Origin: Polynucleobacter sp. MWH-UH23A
GTDB lineage: Bacteria; Pseudomonadota; Gammaproteobacteria; Burkholderiales; Burkholderiaceae
DNA length: 64,000 nt
Reading direction: 5' to 3'
NCBI RefSeq assembly: GCF_040409805.1
Contig: NZ_CP099572.1
Location: forward strand, 1,178,001 to 1,242,000
The notes under the pieces were generated by a model. The model worked only from the letters and a program-made list of their open reading frames with translations. It searched no databases and was not told the DNA's origin. Within the stretch, counting starts at the first letter, position 1. Every line of letters starts with the position of its first letter. Made by a program: the position numbers and the translations under genes. Shown piece after piece: positions 9,043 to 17,264 of this stretch.

Positions 9043-10164
9043 TTATGCGCAAGGATTGGGGGCTAAGCGCAATTGAAGATAGCGAACACCCAAGAAACCA
9101 CCGAAAATGAACCCTGGTAATGCCAATAGAGAACCCAATGCTAAGGTTGATATTCCACTTAAACCCTGACCTACTGTGCAACCCAAGGCAGTAACACCAC
9201 CAAAGCCCATTAATGCAGCACCTACTAAATGGTTAGCAGTATCTTCCGCATTTCTAAAAGTTTCCCAACGAAAGGTCTTGCTTGAAATTGCAATCACAGC
9301 AGAGCCTAAAATCATACCCACTACAGCCACTATGCCAACGGTGAGAACTTTTGACGTATCGCTGTACATCATTAGCCAATCTAATGAATAGGCGTAAGGC
9401 GCTACAAAAGACAAACTTTCCATCCGACCAGAATTGGTTACCAAAAATACTTCTTCTAAGGTATTCGGGTCTTCAGCCACATGACCCAAATAACCTGAAA
9501 CCCACCATACAGCAGTGATGGCTAGACCTACAGAAATACCTGCAAAAAGATTTTCAAAATTACGGAAGGCTTTATCAGCCAAGGCAAACGCAATAAATAC
9601 CAACCCAATAATAAGCCCGAGTGCCAAATGCAAATTTGCCCTAGCAACACCCAATGGGCCAGAGAGCAAACTTGGTAAATCTTGTGGAGTTGCAAAGCTG
9701 ACAAATACGAGATCCAAAGTGTTCGTACGAATCACCCCCAAAAAACCACGCAATGTCATGTAAGCCGTTAAGCCCAAAACCATAAAGACTACTATCGACT
9801 TTAGATTACCGCCACCTATACGAACTAAGGTTTTACTACCACATCCAGAAGCCAAGACCATTCCAAAACCAAATAGAATGCTCCCCACTGCCGTTGACAA
9901 CCACAAAAATTTATTGCCCGTATAGATTGATTTAAGCGAATCAATCAATCCAAGATGCGCTAAAAAAGTAAATCCTAAAATGGCTGTGCCAATCGCCAAG
10001 AACCATTGCCTTAGACGATTCCAATTAGAAATGATGAAAACATCTGATACTGCACCCATGCTACAGAAGCCCGTTTTTTGCATCACCATACCTAAAATAA
10101 AGGTGATCGCAAACGTTGCCCAAAGCACTGTTTTACTTAAAAAGGGGATATCCACAACTTCCAT
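9043..10164 (-). CDS. YeeE/YedE family transporter, full length (TsuA-like)
   Basis: A 373-residue polytopic membrane protein related to the thiosulfate transporter TsuA. Conserved cysteines in family-typical settings are visible in GFCSMGAVSDV near residue 32, LASGCGSKTLVRIGGGN near residue 105, and LGCTVGQGLSGISTLALGS near residue 328. In TsuA such cysteines relay thiosulfate through the pore by sulfur contacts. Together with the two half-size genes downstream, it makes three YeeE/YedE-type genes in a row. Thiosulfate uptake or sulfur import is inferred; selenium transport has also been proposed for relatives. Confidence 0.9.
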   Translation of the reverse strand: MEVVDIPFLSKTVLWATFAITFILGMVMQKTGFCSMGAVSDVFIISNWNRLRQWFLAIGTAILGFTFLAHLGLIDSLKSIYTGNKFLWLSTAVGSILFGFGMVLASGCGSKTLVRIGGGNLKSIVVFMVLGLTAYMTLRGFLGVIRTNTLDLVFVSFATPQDLPSLLSGPLGVARANLHLALGLIIGLVFIAFALADKAFRNFENLFAGISVGLAITAVWWVSGYLGHVAEDPNTLEEVFLVTNSGRMESLSFVAPYAYSLDWLMMYSDTSKVLTVGIVAVVGMILGSAVIAISSKTFRWETFRNAEDTANHLVGAALMGFGGVTALGCTVGQGLSGISTLALGSLLALPGFIFGGFLGVRYLQLRLAPNPCA

Positions 10165-10181
10165 AGAAATCTATAAAAAAA

Positions 10182-10499
10182 TTATTGTTTGAATTTATAA
10201 AACTGCTTATTTAAATAAGCGGCAACATCTGCTTCGTCTTCAGGAAATAAATCTAGCCTTAACTCAGTATTGCAGCGCTCCACCATCGTTTTTAATTTCG
10301 CAAAAGAGTTCACCTTGCTATCCGATCGGGTATAAATCATGTCCCCATTTCCAAAGCCAGTTTTCTTGGCATGGCAAGCGTAGCACTTGTTTTGGTCAAT
10401 TTGCTTGCCATTCTCAACATTTACGTTCGCCATAGCGCTAGCACTCAAGCCAATCAAGGCGCAAGCAAAGACCTGTCGAGAAAATACGGAAAAATTCAT
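10182..10499 (-). CDS. Small periplasmic monohaem cytochrome c
   Basis: A 105-residue protein with an N-terminal signal peptide (hydrophobic stretch VFACALIGLSASAMA, cleavage near residue 24) and one haem-attachment motif CYACH near residue 39. A Met in GDMIYTR may be the axial ligand. The C-terminal part MVERCNTELRLDLFPEDE contains one extra Cys and ends in YLNKQFYKFKQ. It is encoded between the exported MBL enzyme and the YeeE genes, so an electron-transfer role in periplasmic sulfur oxidation is likely. The partner is not known. Confidence 0.85.
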   Translation of the reverse strand: MNFSVFSRQVFACALIGLSASAMANVNVENGKQIDQNKCYACHAKKTGFGNGDMIYTRSDSKVNSFAKLKTMVERCNTELRLDLFPEDEADVAAYLNKQFYKFKQ

Positions 10500-10564
10500 T
10501 AATAATCGGAATTCAAGGGCAAAGGGCTATTTTAGAGCCAAGTCGCCAATTTCGCCCTCAAGCC

Positions 10565-11533
10565 CTACTCGGCTTGAATTGATAGGTAGACGTTGTATGC
10601 ATTCATTCGATTGGCAGCCCTAAATAATGGCATCCCTTCATATTCTGACCAGTCCGTAGACTGATATGCCGCTTCAAATGGATCTAGGTTTAGCGCGGCT
10701 GGAGCCATTGATTCACGCAAATACTTCAAGTAATTCCGTGTGAATGCAATATCCTCAAGTGGCTTAGTTGAATATGCTCCATGACCAGGAATCACAACAT
10801 TAGGGCTGAGTCTCTCAATCTCATCTAAAGCTAACAACCAACCTTTACTATCGGCATTGCCCACAAACGGAATCCGCCCCCGAAAAACTAAATCTCCAGC
10901 AAATAGGACTTTCTCGGAAGGCACATAAACCATCAAATCCTCAGGCGCATGTGCGGGACCTACTCTGGATATCAAGAAATCTACTCCACCAACCTTGAGG
11001 ATAAATGTTTTGTCAATCCAAACATCTGCCGAAATCAGCCTTGTCTTCTCATCTACCCAGGGTGCAAAATCGATCCTCGAGGCAATTAATCGTTGTTTAG
11101 CTGTTTCAGAAGATAGATAGTTTCTACCTTCACCCTGAGCATAAATAGTTGCACCGATCTTTTTAAATTCTTGCAGACCATATATATGATCCGCATGATA
11201 GTGACTCACAATAACAGCCACCACTTTCTGATTGGTTACCCTCTTAATTTCGTCGATTAGTTTTTTAGCCAAGATTGGTGAGCCAAGCGCATCCACCACA
11301 ACAACTCCACCGGGAGTGACAATAAATCCCGCATTCGAAATAAAGTTTTGATTTGAGGTATTGCCCATCTCTGGGCGACCCTGAACAAAATACGTATGTG
11401 GTGCCACTTGAACAGGCTTTACTGGTACCCCATCTACCACTATCGTATTTTGAGCAATGGCTTGCCCAAAGAAAACAAAGGACCCAATCAGGATCCCAAG
11501 GCAAAGCTGGATAAGGCGATTACTAGTTGCCAT
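10565..11533 (-). CDS. Exported metallo-beta-lactamase-fold hydrolase (SoxH-like)
   Basis: A 322-residue MBL-fold protein with a signal peptide (LCLGILIGSFVFFGQAIAQ, cleavage near residue 28), so probably periplasmic. The zinc motif HYHADH is at about residue 112, followed by the other metal-site blocks GPAHAPEDLMVYVP near residue 191, FAGDLVFRGR near residue 210 and VIPGHGAY near residue 246. It resembles the SoxH/quinoprotein-relay metallohydrolases found beside sox genes, whose substrate is unknown. The gene is 9 bases downstream of dsrE and precedes the cytochrome c gene by 65 bases. Confidence 0.87.
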   Translation of the reverse strand: MATSNRLIQLCLGILIGSFVFFGQAIAQNTIVVDGVPVKPVQVAPHTYFVQGRPEMGNTSNQNFISNAGFIVTPGGVVVVDALGSPILAKKLIDEIKRVTNQKVVAVIVSHYHADHIYGLQEFKKIGATIYAQGEGRNYLSSETAKQRLIASRIDFAPWVDEKTRLISADVWIDKTFILKVGGVDFLISRVGPAHAPEDLMVYVPSEKVLFAGDLVFRGRIPFVGNADSKGWLLALDEIERLSPNVVIPGHGAYSTKPLEDIAFTRNYLKYLRESMAPAALNLDPFEAAYQSTDWSEYEGMPLFRAANRMNAYNVYLSIQAE

Positions 11534-11542
11534 TTCAAAAAA

Positions 11543-11983
11543 TTATGGCTTGATGTAAGCAAAGCCATCTTTATATTGAAGGTCAGCAACCCGCACTACG
11601 CCTGATGGAGTGAAATCTGCATCTAATACGAATTGATCTTTTTTGAGATTACGATTCTTCAAGGTAATCTCACAGACTTCAAATTTGACACCGCGAGACT
11701 TCAGAGCGGAGACTAATGGCGCATATTCGATATTGTTCTTTTTATCTTTTGCACCCTCCATTAATAGGTCAACCCCATTTGCGTGCGTCACGACAATAAT
11801 GGTAGTATTCGGAGCGGTATCTAAATGATTGCGAATGTTGCGCAAACCTTTAATTCCCTGCAATTCTGCATCATCAATGTGGTAAACCACTTTTGTAGCA
11901 CCTGAACTTTGCGCATGAGCGCCTGAAATTAAGCCAAATGCAATGACAAGAAAAGTAACTAATTGAATCGCCTTTTTCAACAT
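11543..11983 (-). CDS. Periplasmic DsrE-family protein
   Basis: A 146-residue DsrE/DsrF-like protein with a signal peptide (LVTFLVIAFGLISGAHAQ, cleavage near residue 25). Cytoplasmic DsrE proteins carry sulfur on a conserved Cys; here one Cys is visible in KFEVCEITLKNRNL near residue 104. Export suggests a periplasmic sulfur-carrier or binding role next to Sox, which is inferred. It lies 19 bases downstream of soxB and 9 bases upstream of the MBL gene, so the three are probably cotranscribed. Confidence 0.87.
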   Translation of the reverse strand: MLKKAIQLVTFLVIAFGLISGAHAQSSGATKVVYHIDDAELQGIKGLRNIRNHLDTAPNTTIIVVTHANGVDLLMEGAKDKKNNIEYAPLVSALKSRGVKFEVCEITLKNRNLKKDQFVLDADFTPSGVVRVADLQYKDGFAYIKP

Positions 11984-12002
11984 AATCGCTCCACGTATTA
12001 GC

Positions 12003-13733
12003 TTAAATAGGTGCCATGCCAGGATTATTGGCGACGCCTTTGATTACGGGCTCATTTAGCTTCACAGCCTTCACAGTCTTAACCTCTTTTAGGTGACGCT
12101 CAATCACATCCCAAATTGGTTCGCCCCCCGCATTTTTAGCATCCTCACTAACTGGCGCCCAACCAGCAACCTTATAGGTCTTGCTGGCTTCAATTGATTT
12201 ACCATTAAGGCGCATATCAGAAATTCGATTCCCTGCGCTCTGCGCTGGATCGATGGTGTATTGCATTCCACCTACACGAACCATATCACCCCCCTGTTGG
12301 TAATAGGGATCTGGATTAAACAGGTTATCCGCCACATCTTCCAGGATTGTCTTGATTGTCTCACCAGACATATTGGTGACAGTGGTGTAAGGATAAGTAA
12401 TCGCGGTTTGATCCATTAAGTTCTCGCGAGTAATAGCTTGACCAGGAAGTAAGCTGGTACCCCAGCGGAATCCAGGTGAGAATGCAATCTCTGCATCTTT
12501 TTGAGCCATTAACCCATCAAGAATCAATTGATCAAAGCTGCCATTAAAGTTGCCGCGGCGATATAAGAGCCCATCGGTAGTAGCCAGCTTTTCTCCAAGC
12601 TTAGCCTCATATGGTGCCCTTACCTTGGCGATCAATTTTGACATTGTAGGATCCGCCGGAATCATATTGGAGAAGATTGGCAAAAGCTTGTATCGGAAAT
12701 CAACTGGCTTATCACCCTTCACATCAAAATCTAACACCCCCAAAAATTTCCCATTTGATCCGGCATTAGTCACAAGCGTCATACCACCACGATTATTCAC
12801 CTGCACTGGAACGGGCACCCCATCATGCGTATGGCCACCCAAAATGGCATGTAATCCACTGACACGCGACGCCATTTTTAAATCCACATCCATGCCGTTA
12901 TGCGAGAGCAGCACAACAACTTTAGCCCCTTTTGCTTTCACTTCATCAATTGTCTTTTGGAGATTCTCTTCTTGAATTCCAAATGTCCAGTCTGGCGTGA
13001 AATATCTTGGGTTTGCAATTGGTGTATAGGGAAATGCTTGACCGATGATGGCAACTTGAACGCCATTCATATTCTTCAAGACATATGGGTTAAATACCAT
13101 ATCGCCAAAATCGGATGTTTTTATATTTTGCGCAATGAATGAAACTTTCCCCTTAAAGTCGCCATTCACAATATCCATCACGCGCTTTTCGCCTAGCGTC
13201 ATTTCCCAGTGAGGTGTCATCACATCTACACCGAGCGCGAGAGCGGCATCCACCATATCTTGACCATTAGTCCATAACGCTGTGCCGGAGCCTTGCCAGG
13301 TATCACCACCATCCAATAGTTGCGCGCCAGGGCGTCCTGCTTTTAATTGCTTAATCAGTGTTGCCATATGAGCAAAACCGCCCATCTTTCCATAGTTTTG
13401 AGCTGCAGCAACAAAATCTAAATAGGTAAAGGCGTGAGCATCGCGTGTTCCTGGTGCAATACCATTGGCTTTCAGGAAATATTCGCCCACCAAGTGTGGG
13501 GTCTTGCCCTCTTGTGCACCAATACCTAGATTGACATTGGGCTCACGAAAATAGATTGGCAATAATTGCGCGTGGCAATCCGTAAAGTGCAATAGATGAA
13601 CATTACCAAACTTTGGAACATCATAAAATTTTTGAGCTGCAACTTGTGCGCCCGCAAAATTTGATTGCAAACTCATTCCGCCTGCCGAAGCAAAAGCTAG
13701 AGCCTGCAAGAAATCGCGACGACTTAAAGACAT
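12003..13733 (-). CDS. soxB: Thiosulfohydrolase SoxB
   Basis: SoxB releases sulfate from the SoxY-bound cysteine S-thiosulfonate in the periplasm. The 576 residues start with a twin-arginine signal (SRRDFLQALAFASAGG). Dimanganese metallophosphatase-fold motifs are visible: HFTDCHAQLLP near residue 49, GGDTWQGSGTALW near residue 142, SHNGMDVD near residue 278 and LGGHTHDGVPVPV near residue 298. A good ribosome-binding site (CAGGGGAAATTT) precedes the ATG. A terminator-like hairpin separates it from soxX, so its expression may be lower than that of the upstream sox genes. Confidence 0.97.
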   Translation of the reverse strand: MSLSRRDFLQALAFASAGGMSLQSNFAGAQVAAQKFYDVPKFGNVHLLHFTDCHAQLLPIYFREPNVNLGIGAQEGKTPHLVGEYFLKANGIAPGTRDAHAFTYLDFVAAAQNYGKMGGFAHMATLIKQLKAGRPGAQLLDGGDTWQGSGTALWTNGQDMVDAALALGVDVMTPHWEMTLGEKRVMDIVNGDFKGKVSFIAQNIKTSDFGDMVFNPYVLKNMNGVQVAIIGQAFPYTPIANPRYFTPDWTFGIQEENLQKTIDEVKAKGAKVVVLLSHNGMDVDLKMASRVSGLHAILGGHTHDGVPVPVQVNNRGGMTLVTNAGSNGKFLGVLDFDVKGDKPVDFRYKLLPIFSNMIPADPTMSKLIAKVRAPYEAKLGEKLATTDGLLYRRGNFNGSFDQLILDGLMAQKDAEIAFSPGFRWGTSLLPGQAITRENLMDQTAITYPYTTVTNMSGETIKTILEDVADNLFNPDPYYQQGGDMVRVGGMQYTIDPAQSAGNRISDMRLNGKSIEASKTYKVAGWAPVSEDAKNAGGEPIWDVIERHLKEVKTVKAVKLNEPVIKGVANNPGMAPI

Positions 13734-13747
13734 AAATTTCCCCTGAT

Positions 13748-13770
13748 AAAAAACAGGCCTTACGGCCTGC
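13748..13770 (-). terminator. Terminator-like hairpin between soxX and soxB
   Basis: On the minus-strand transcript, GCAGGCC-GTAA-GGCCTG forms a perfect six-pair GC-rich stem with a GTAA tetraloop (CAGGCC 13769-13764, GGCCTG 13759-13754) followed directly by six U residues (13753-13748). It meets the usual criteria of an intrinsic terminator yet lies within the sox operon, just upstream of the soxB ribosome-binding site. It may act as a partial terminator or stabilise the 3' end of a processed upstream message. Confidence 0.75.
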
Positions 13771-13777
13771 TTTTGAT

Positions 13778-14416
13778 TTATTGATTTACTGGTGAGGCGG
13801 GATCCAGCAATAAAGCCATCAAGTCCTGAATCTGCTGCTCATTTAGTAACTTAAAGTGTGCAAATCGTGGCATATTGCTGCAGGCGTTATATGCCTTGGA
13901 GTTATTGATGCGATTCCATGTGTATACAACTAACTCTTGGGAATTGCCACGCAACTTGCCATAATTCCAGAGTGATGGCCCTATCGTGCCGTATGAAATT
14001 TCTTTCTTATCAATTTGATGACAGTTGTAACAGCCACCACCAATTGGGGTATCGGCTTTATCAGTCCAAGTAGCGCCACGACCGCTTTGTGCAATCGCCT
14101 CACCCTTCTTCCAATCTCCGATGTATTTGCCATCGGAAGGTTGCTTAATACTATCCATATTGATTTTTTGGATCTTTTCACGCATCGCCTGACCCTTATC
14201 GCTATTTGCAAATACAGGATCGGAACAGAACTTTTGAGTTGCATCTTGATCGATACGATCTAGCCCAGCAATGCCCTCTGCACGGAAACCATCCTTCATC
14301 ATTTTGTTGAACTTCGGATCATTCGCTTGCTGAGCAAAAACAGAACCCTGGAAACACATTGCTGAAAAAGCAATAGCGCTAAGGACCAAGAGGGATTTAA
14401 TGTTTTTCATTTTCAT
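13778..14416 (-). CDS. soxX: Sulfur-oxidation cytochrome c SoxX
   Basis: SoxX is the monohaem subunit of SoxXA, which oxidatively couples thiosulfate to the SoxY cysteine. The 212 residues include a signal peptide (SLLVLSAIAFSAMCFQGSVFAQ) and one haem motif CYNCH near residue 130 in the context GGGCYNCHQIDKKE. The C-terminal NMPRFAHFKLLNEQQIQDLM supplies the expected axial Met. The N-terminal extension before the haem is longer than in the shortest SoxX proteins. A second in-frame ATG two codons downstream is an equally possible start. soxA is 19 bases upstream. Confidence 0.94.
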   Translation of the reverse strand: MKMKNIKSLLVLSAIAFSAMCFQGSVFAQQANDPKFNKMMKDGFRAEGIAGLDRIDQDATQKFCSDPVFANSDKGQAMREKIQKINMDSIKQPSDGKYIGDWKKGEAIAQSGRGATWTDKADTPIGGGCYNCHQIDKKEISYGTIGPSLWNYGKLRGNSQELVVYTWNRINNSKAYNACSNMPRFAHFKLLNEQQIQDLMALLLDPASPVNQ

Positions 14417-14435
14417 GTTCTCTATCTCTTATCCA

Positions 14436-15248
14436 TTAACGCTTTAAACCAGGAGTTTCAACTGTGCCACCGTTGGCATTCTTTGCCATATACATTGACA
14501 AGGCGATAGTTAGATCAGATCCATAAATGGGGAATGGGAAGCGCTGTTGACGATAGCAATCATTCAAACGTTGTTGCATGGTCCAAAACTGTCCACTAGA
14601 TACGCGGTATGCAGGCCAATAGCCCCAACCCATTGCGGCACCTTTTTGGGTCGTCAAATTAGGCAAGTCCTGCAGGCGAATCCGCTTTCCATCTTCACCA
14701 TGGCAAGATGCGCATGAGAAATCCATCGGACCACCCTGAAAATAAAATGCGCGCTTACCAAGCTCATACATCTCTTTTTCTTTTGGATGATTGGTGCTTA
14801 CTTTAATCTTGTCACCCTTTGATGCTGTTACCACATAAGCAACAATTGCCTCCATATCTTTCTTGGGGCCTTTTTGGAAAGGCGCATCAACCATCTCTTG
14901 AGGGTCGCGTCCTTGTAGCTTTTGCATACAGGTCATCAATCGAGATTCGAGATCTTGAACCTTGTTGGTATCTTTGAAATAGCGTGGCAATTGTGCGGCT
15001 GCGCCTTTAACAACTCCAGGCCCTAAACCCAAATCACATTTCTCTAGGGTTGCGTTTTTAGGTCCTGCAGGCTTTTTCCACAAATCTTCACCAGCTGCTT
15101 CATAAAGCTCCGAAGGGTTTCCATCTGCAATCATTTCACGATATTTTGCAATCTCATCTGTCGCTGTTTGAGCAAACAAAGTGGATGAGATTGATAAGCT
15201 TGCCACTAATATTCCTGAGGACAAGCCTAAGGTGAATTTACGCTGCAT
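14436..15248 (-). CDS. soxA: Sulfur-oxidation cytochrome c SoxA (single-haem type)
   Basis: Catalytic cytochrome subunit of SoxXA. About 270 residues with a signal peptide (LGLSSGILVASLSISSTLFAQ). One haem motif CASCH is seen near residue 185 (DFSCASCHGEDGKR). The N-terminal haem site of dihaem SoxA proteins is absent: that region reads NATLEKCDLGLGPG without CxxCH. The likely active-site cysteine ligand is in LNDCYRQQRFPFP near residue 235. The ATG at 15248 is chosen because AAAGGGAA lies just upstream; an ATG at 15269 would add seven residues without a clear ribosome-binding site. Confidence 0.95.
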   Translation of the reverse strand: MQRKFTLGLSSGILVASLSISSTLFAQTATDEIAKYREMIADGNPSELYEAAGEDLWKKPAGPKNATLEKCDLGLGPGVVKGAAAQLPRYFKDTNKVQDLESRLMTCMQKLQGRDPQEMVDAPFQKGPKKDMEAIVAYVVTASKGDKIKVSTNHPKEKEMYELGKRAFYFQGGPMDFSCASCHGEDGKRIRLQDLPNLTTQKGAAMGWGYWPAYRVSSGQFWTMQQRLNDCYRQQRFPFPIYGSDLTIALSMYMAKNANGGTVETPGLKR

Positions 15249-15285
15249 TTGATTCCCTTTCAAAGCCATAGTGAATTAAGAGTTC

Positions 15286-15594
15286 TTAAGAAGCCGTTGC
15301 CTCATCGGTACGCTTATCACCCTTGTTGTCGACCCAGCTCACCACAATCTTGTCGCCCTTGGCACCTTTATATTTAAAGTTCAAGAATGGATCCTTAGAG
15401 ACAGCTGGACCAAACTGACCATTAAATACATCTTTGCCGTTTGCTTTCACATTGATTGTTGTAATGTGCCATGCTGGAATAACTTTTCCGGAAGCGTCTT
15501 TACGCTGACCAGATTCCATATCATGCTTCATCAAAATTTTTACATCTACAATTCCACCATTTTCAGCGGCTCTAACGCGCATTGGATCAGCCAT
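15286..15594 (-). CDS. soxZ: Sulfur-carrier partner SoxZ
   Basis: SoxZ forms the SoxYZ heterodimer that carries sulfur intermediates through the periplasmic Sox cycle. The 102-residue length and single immunoglobulin-like domain match the family. Characteristic blocks are VDVKILMKHDMESGQRKD near residue 17 and DPFLNFKYKGAKGDKIVVSW near residue 68. There is no signal peptide, as expected, because SoxZ is exported bound to SoxY, which carries one. A GAGGAAAAT ribosome-binding site precedes the ATG. It follows soxY by 49 bases. Confidence 0.96.
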   Translation of the reverse strand: MADPMRVRAAENGGIVDVKILMKHDMESGQRKDASGKVIPAWHITTINVKANGKDVFNGQFGPAVSKDPFLNFKYKGAKGDKIVVSWVDNKGDKRTDEATAS

Positions 15595-15643
15595 ATTTTC
15601 CTCTTGAATTCGTAATTAGTTTATTGATCTTGATTGTTTGGCA

Positions 15644-16096
15644 TTAGCCGCCACAACCACCTAGAGTGACCTTTACTTCTTTAACAGCCATACTCCATTT
15701 TCCATCCGCCTTTACTAAAGCGTAAACATTTGAGGTTTGACCCATCTTGATACGCGTTGTTACAAATGACTCAGTTCCGGATGGAATAAAGAATTGTGCA
15801 GCTAATGCACTAGGATTCTTTTCCACGAGAATAGCCATTTGCTCCGCTTTCAATGAAGTGGTGATGCCCACTGGCACAACAGCACCATTTTCTGCAATAT
15901 CAGGAGCATTTAAAGTGACTGCACTTGATTTATCTGGACTGCCGGCACCCAATATTTTGAATACGTCATCTAGACCCTTGCCTTCAAAAGCGGCTTTATT
16001 CCACTCTTGTGCTTGAGCCACGCTGATGAGACCTGCCGAGGCCATTAATCCAAAGACGGCTGAATACTTCAATACACTGCGTCGCTGTTGATTCAT
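15644..16096 (-). CDS. soxY: Sulfur-carrier protein SoxY
   Basis: SoxY carries sulfur intermediates covalently on the Cys of its flexible C-terminal GGCGG tail, seen here as residues 146-150. The protein has 150 residues with a twin-arginine signal (QQRRSVLKYSAVFGLMASAG), which also exports SoxZ. The rest fits the family's beta-sandwich, for example ITTSLKAEQMAILVEKNPSA near residue 79. A strong ribosome-binding site (AAAGGAGTATTT) precedes the ATG. The 82-base gap to soxD, AT-rich with GATAATATATTC, could hold an internal promoter. Confidence 0.97.
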   Translation of the reverse strand: MNQQRRSVLKYSAVFGLMASAGLISVAQAQEWNKAAFEGKGLDDVFKILGAGSPDKSSAVTLNAPDIAENGAVVPVGITTSLKAEQMAILVEKNPSALAAQFFIPSGTESFVTTRIKMGQTSNVYALVKADGKWSMAVKEVKVTLGGCGG

Positions 16097-16178
16097 AAAT
16101 ACTCCTTTATTAATTCTTTTGCCCTGAATATATTATCTACTTTTGAAAAATACATGCTGGTTATTACTTAAACTGCAT

Positions 16179-17264
16179 TTATTTTCCACCCGAAAGCACC
16201 CAAGTGACTAGCGCTTTGCGATCCTCATCTGACAATTGTGCTTGTGGTGGCATTGGAATCGACCCCCAAACACCTGAACCGCCATTTTTAACCTTCTCCA
16301 TCAACTTATCTAAAGCGCCACCCTGCCCCTGATACTTAGCCGCAATATCATTAATAGATGGGCCTACGAGCTTGGCATTTTGAGCATGACAAGCTGAGCA
16401 GTTCTCACTCTTAAATAAGGCAGCTGGCCCTTTTGAGCTAGCAGCATGAGTATCAGATGCATGCGCTAAACCTTCACCAGCAGCTCCCGGCAGCTTAGCT
16501 AAAGGTGGCTTAGTAGAGTCTGCCCCACGGAAAGGTCCATATTGGCGATTTTGTTCAGCGATATTGCCATGGGCATTACGCGCATAGTCTGGCAACTCAG
16601 AGCCTATTTGAACAAACTGCACGCAATTATTCATGCAAGCCTTAGCGTGAACATCTGGACTACCCTTCGCGCTCCACAAACCATGCTTTAGTGTCATACC
16701 ATTGCGATTAGGCATCCGTTTTTGCACTTCAGCAATATTGCTATTGCTTAATACATAATCGTCCGGCACTACTTCTGCCATACTCAACAAATAGGCAACC
16801 AATGCATAAGTATCATCTGGTGTTAATGACCGAGGTGCATTCCATGGCATTGCGCGATAGATGTAATCCCACAAAGAAGATACCGTGGCCACCTTCATGA
16901 TGGTCGTCCTTTGAGGTTGTTTACGATCAGCCAGAGAAGCCACGCGACCCGTTTTGATATCGTCAACCGTAGTACCCCCAATGATGGGTGTAAAGATCTC
17001 ATTGGACTCGCCAAATGTTCCATGGCAAACAGAGCATTTAGATTCCCACAATTGCTGCCCTTTATCTACTGAGCCGGACCCTTTTGGAAGACCCTTGAAA
17101 TCAGGGCGAACATCAATATCCCATGCTGAAACCTCTGCCGATGTTGCGTCTCTGCCGATGCCAGGAAAACGTGATCCTGAATTTTGCGCAAATGAAATGT
17201 CTGTTACCAAGCAACTTGATAACAAAAGGGAGGTTAAATTTAAGAATTTAGCCAACTTGTACAT
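16179..17264 (-). CDS. soxD: Sulfite dehydrogenase cytochrome subunit SoxD
   Basis: Dihaem cytochrome subunit of SoxCD, which oxidises the SoxY-bound sulfane sulfur and takes the electrons. Two haem motifs are visible: CSVCH near residue 82 and CSACH near residue 292. The C-terminal class I cytochrome domain has its axial Met in SIPMPPQAQ. A signal peptide (FLNLTSLLLSSCLVTDISFAQ) follows the start. The ATG at 17264 is chosen because GGAGG lies seven bases upstream and because the longer reading to 17342 would place an implausible leader before the signal peptide. It overlaps the 3' end of soxC by 17 bases. Confidence 0.93.
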   Translation of the reverse strand: MYKLAKFLNLTSLLLSSCLVTDISFAQNSGSRFPGIGRDATSAEVSAWDIDVRPDFKGLPKGSGSVDKGQQLWESKCSVCHGTFGESNEIFTPIIGGTTVDDIKTGRVASLADRKQPQRTTIMKVATVSSLWDYIYRAMPWNAPRSLTPDDTYALVAYLLSMAEVVPDDYVLSNSNIAEVQKRMPNRNGMTLKHGLWSAKGSPDVHAKACMNNCVQFVQIGSELPDYARNAHGNIAEQNRQYGPFRGADSTKPPLAKLPGAAGEGLAHASDTHAASSKGPAALFKSENCSACHAQNAKLVGPSINDIAAKYQGQGGALDKLMEKVKNGGSGVWGSIPMPPQAQLSDEDRKALVTWVLSGGK

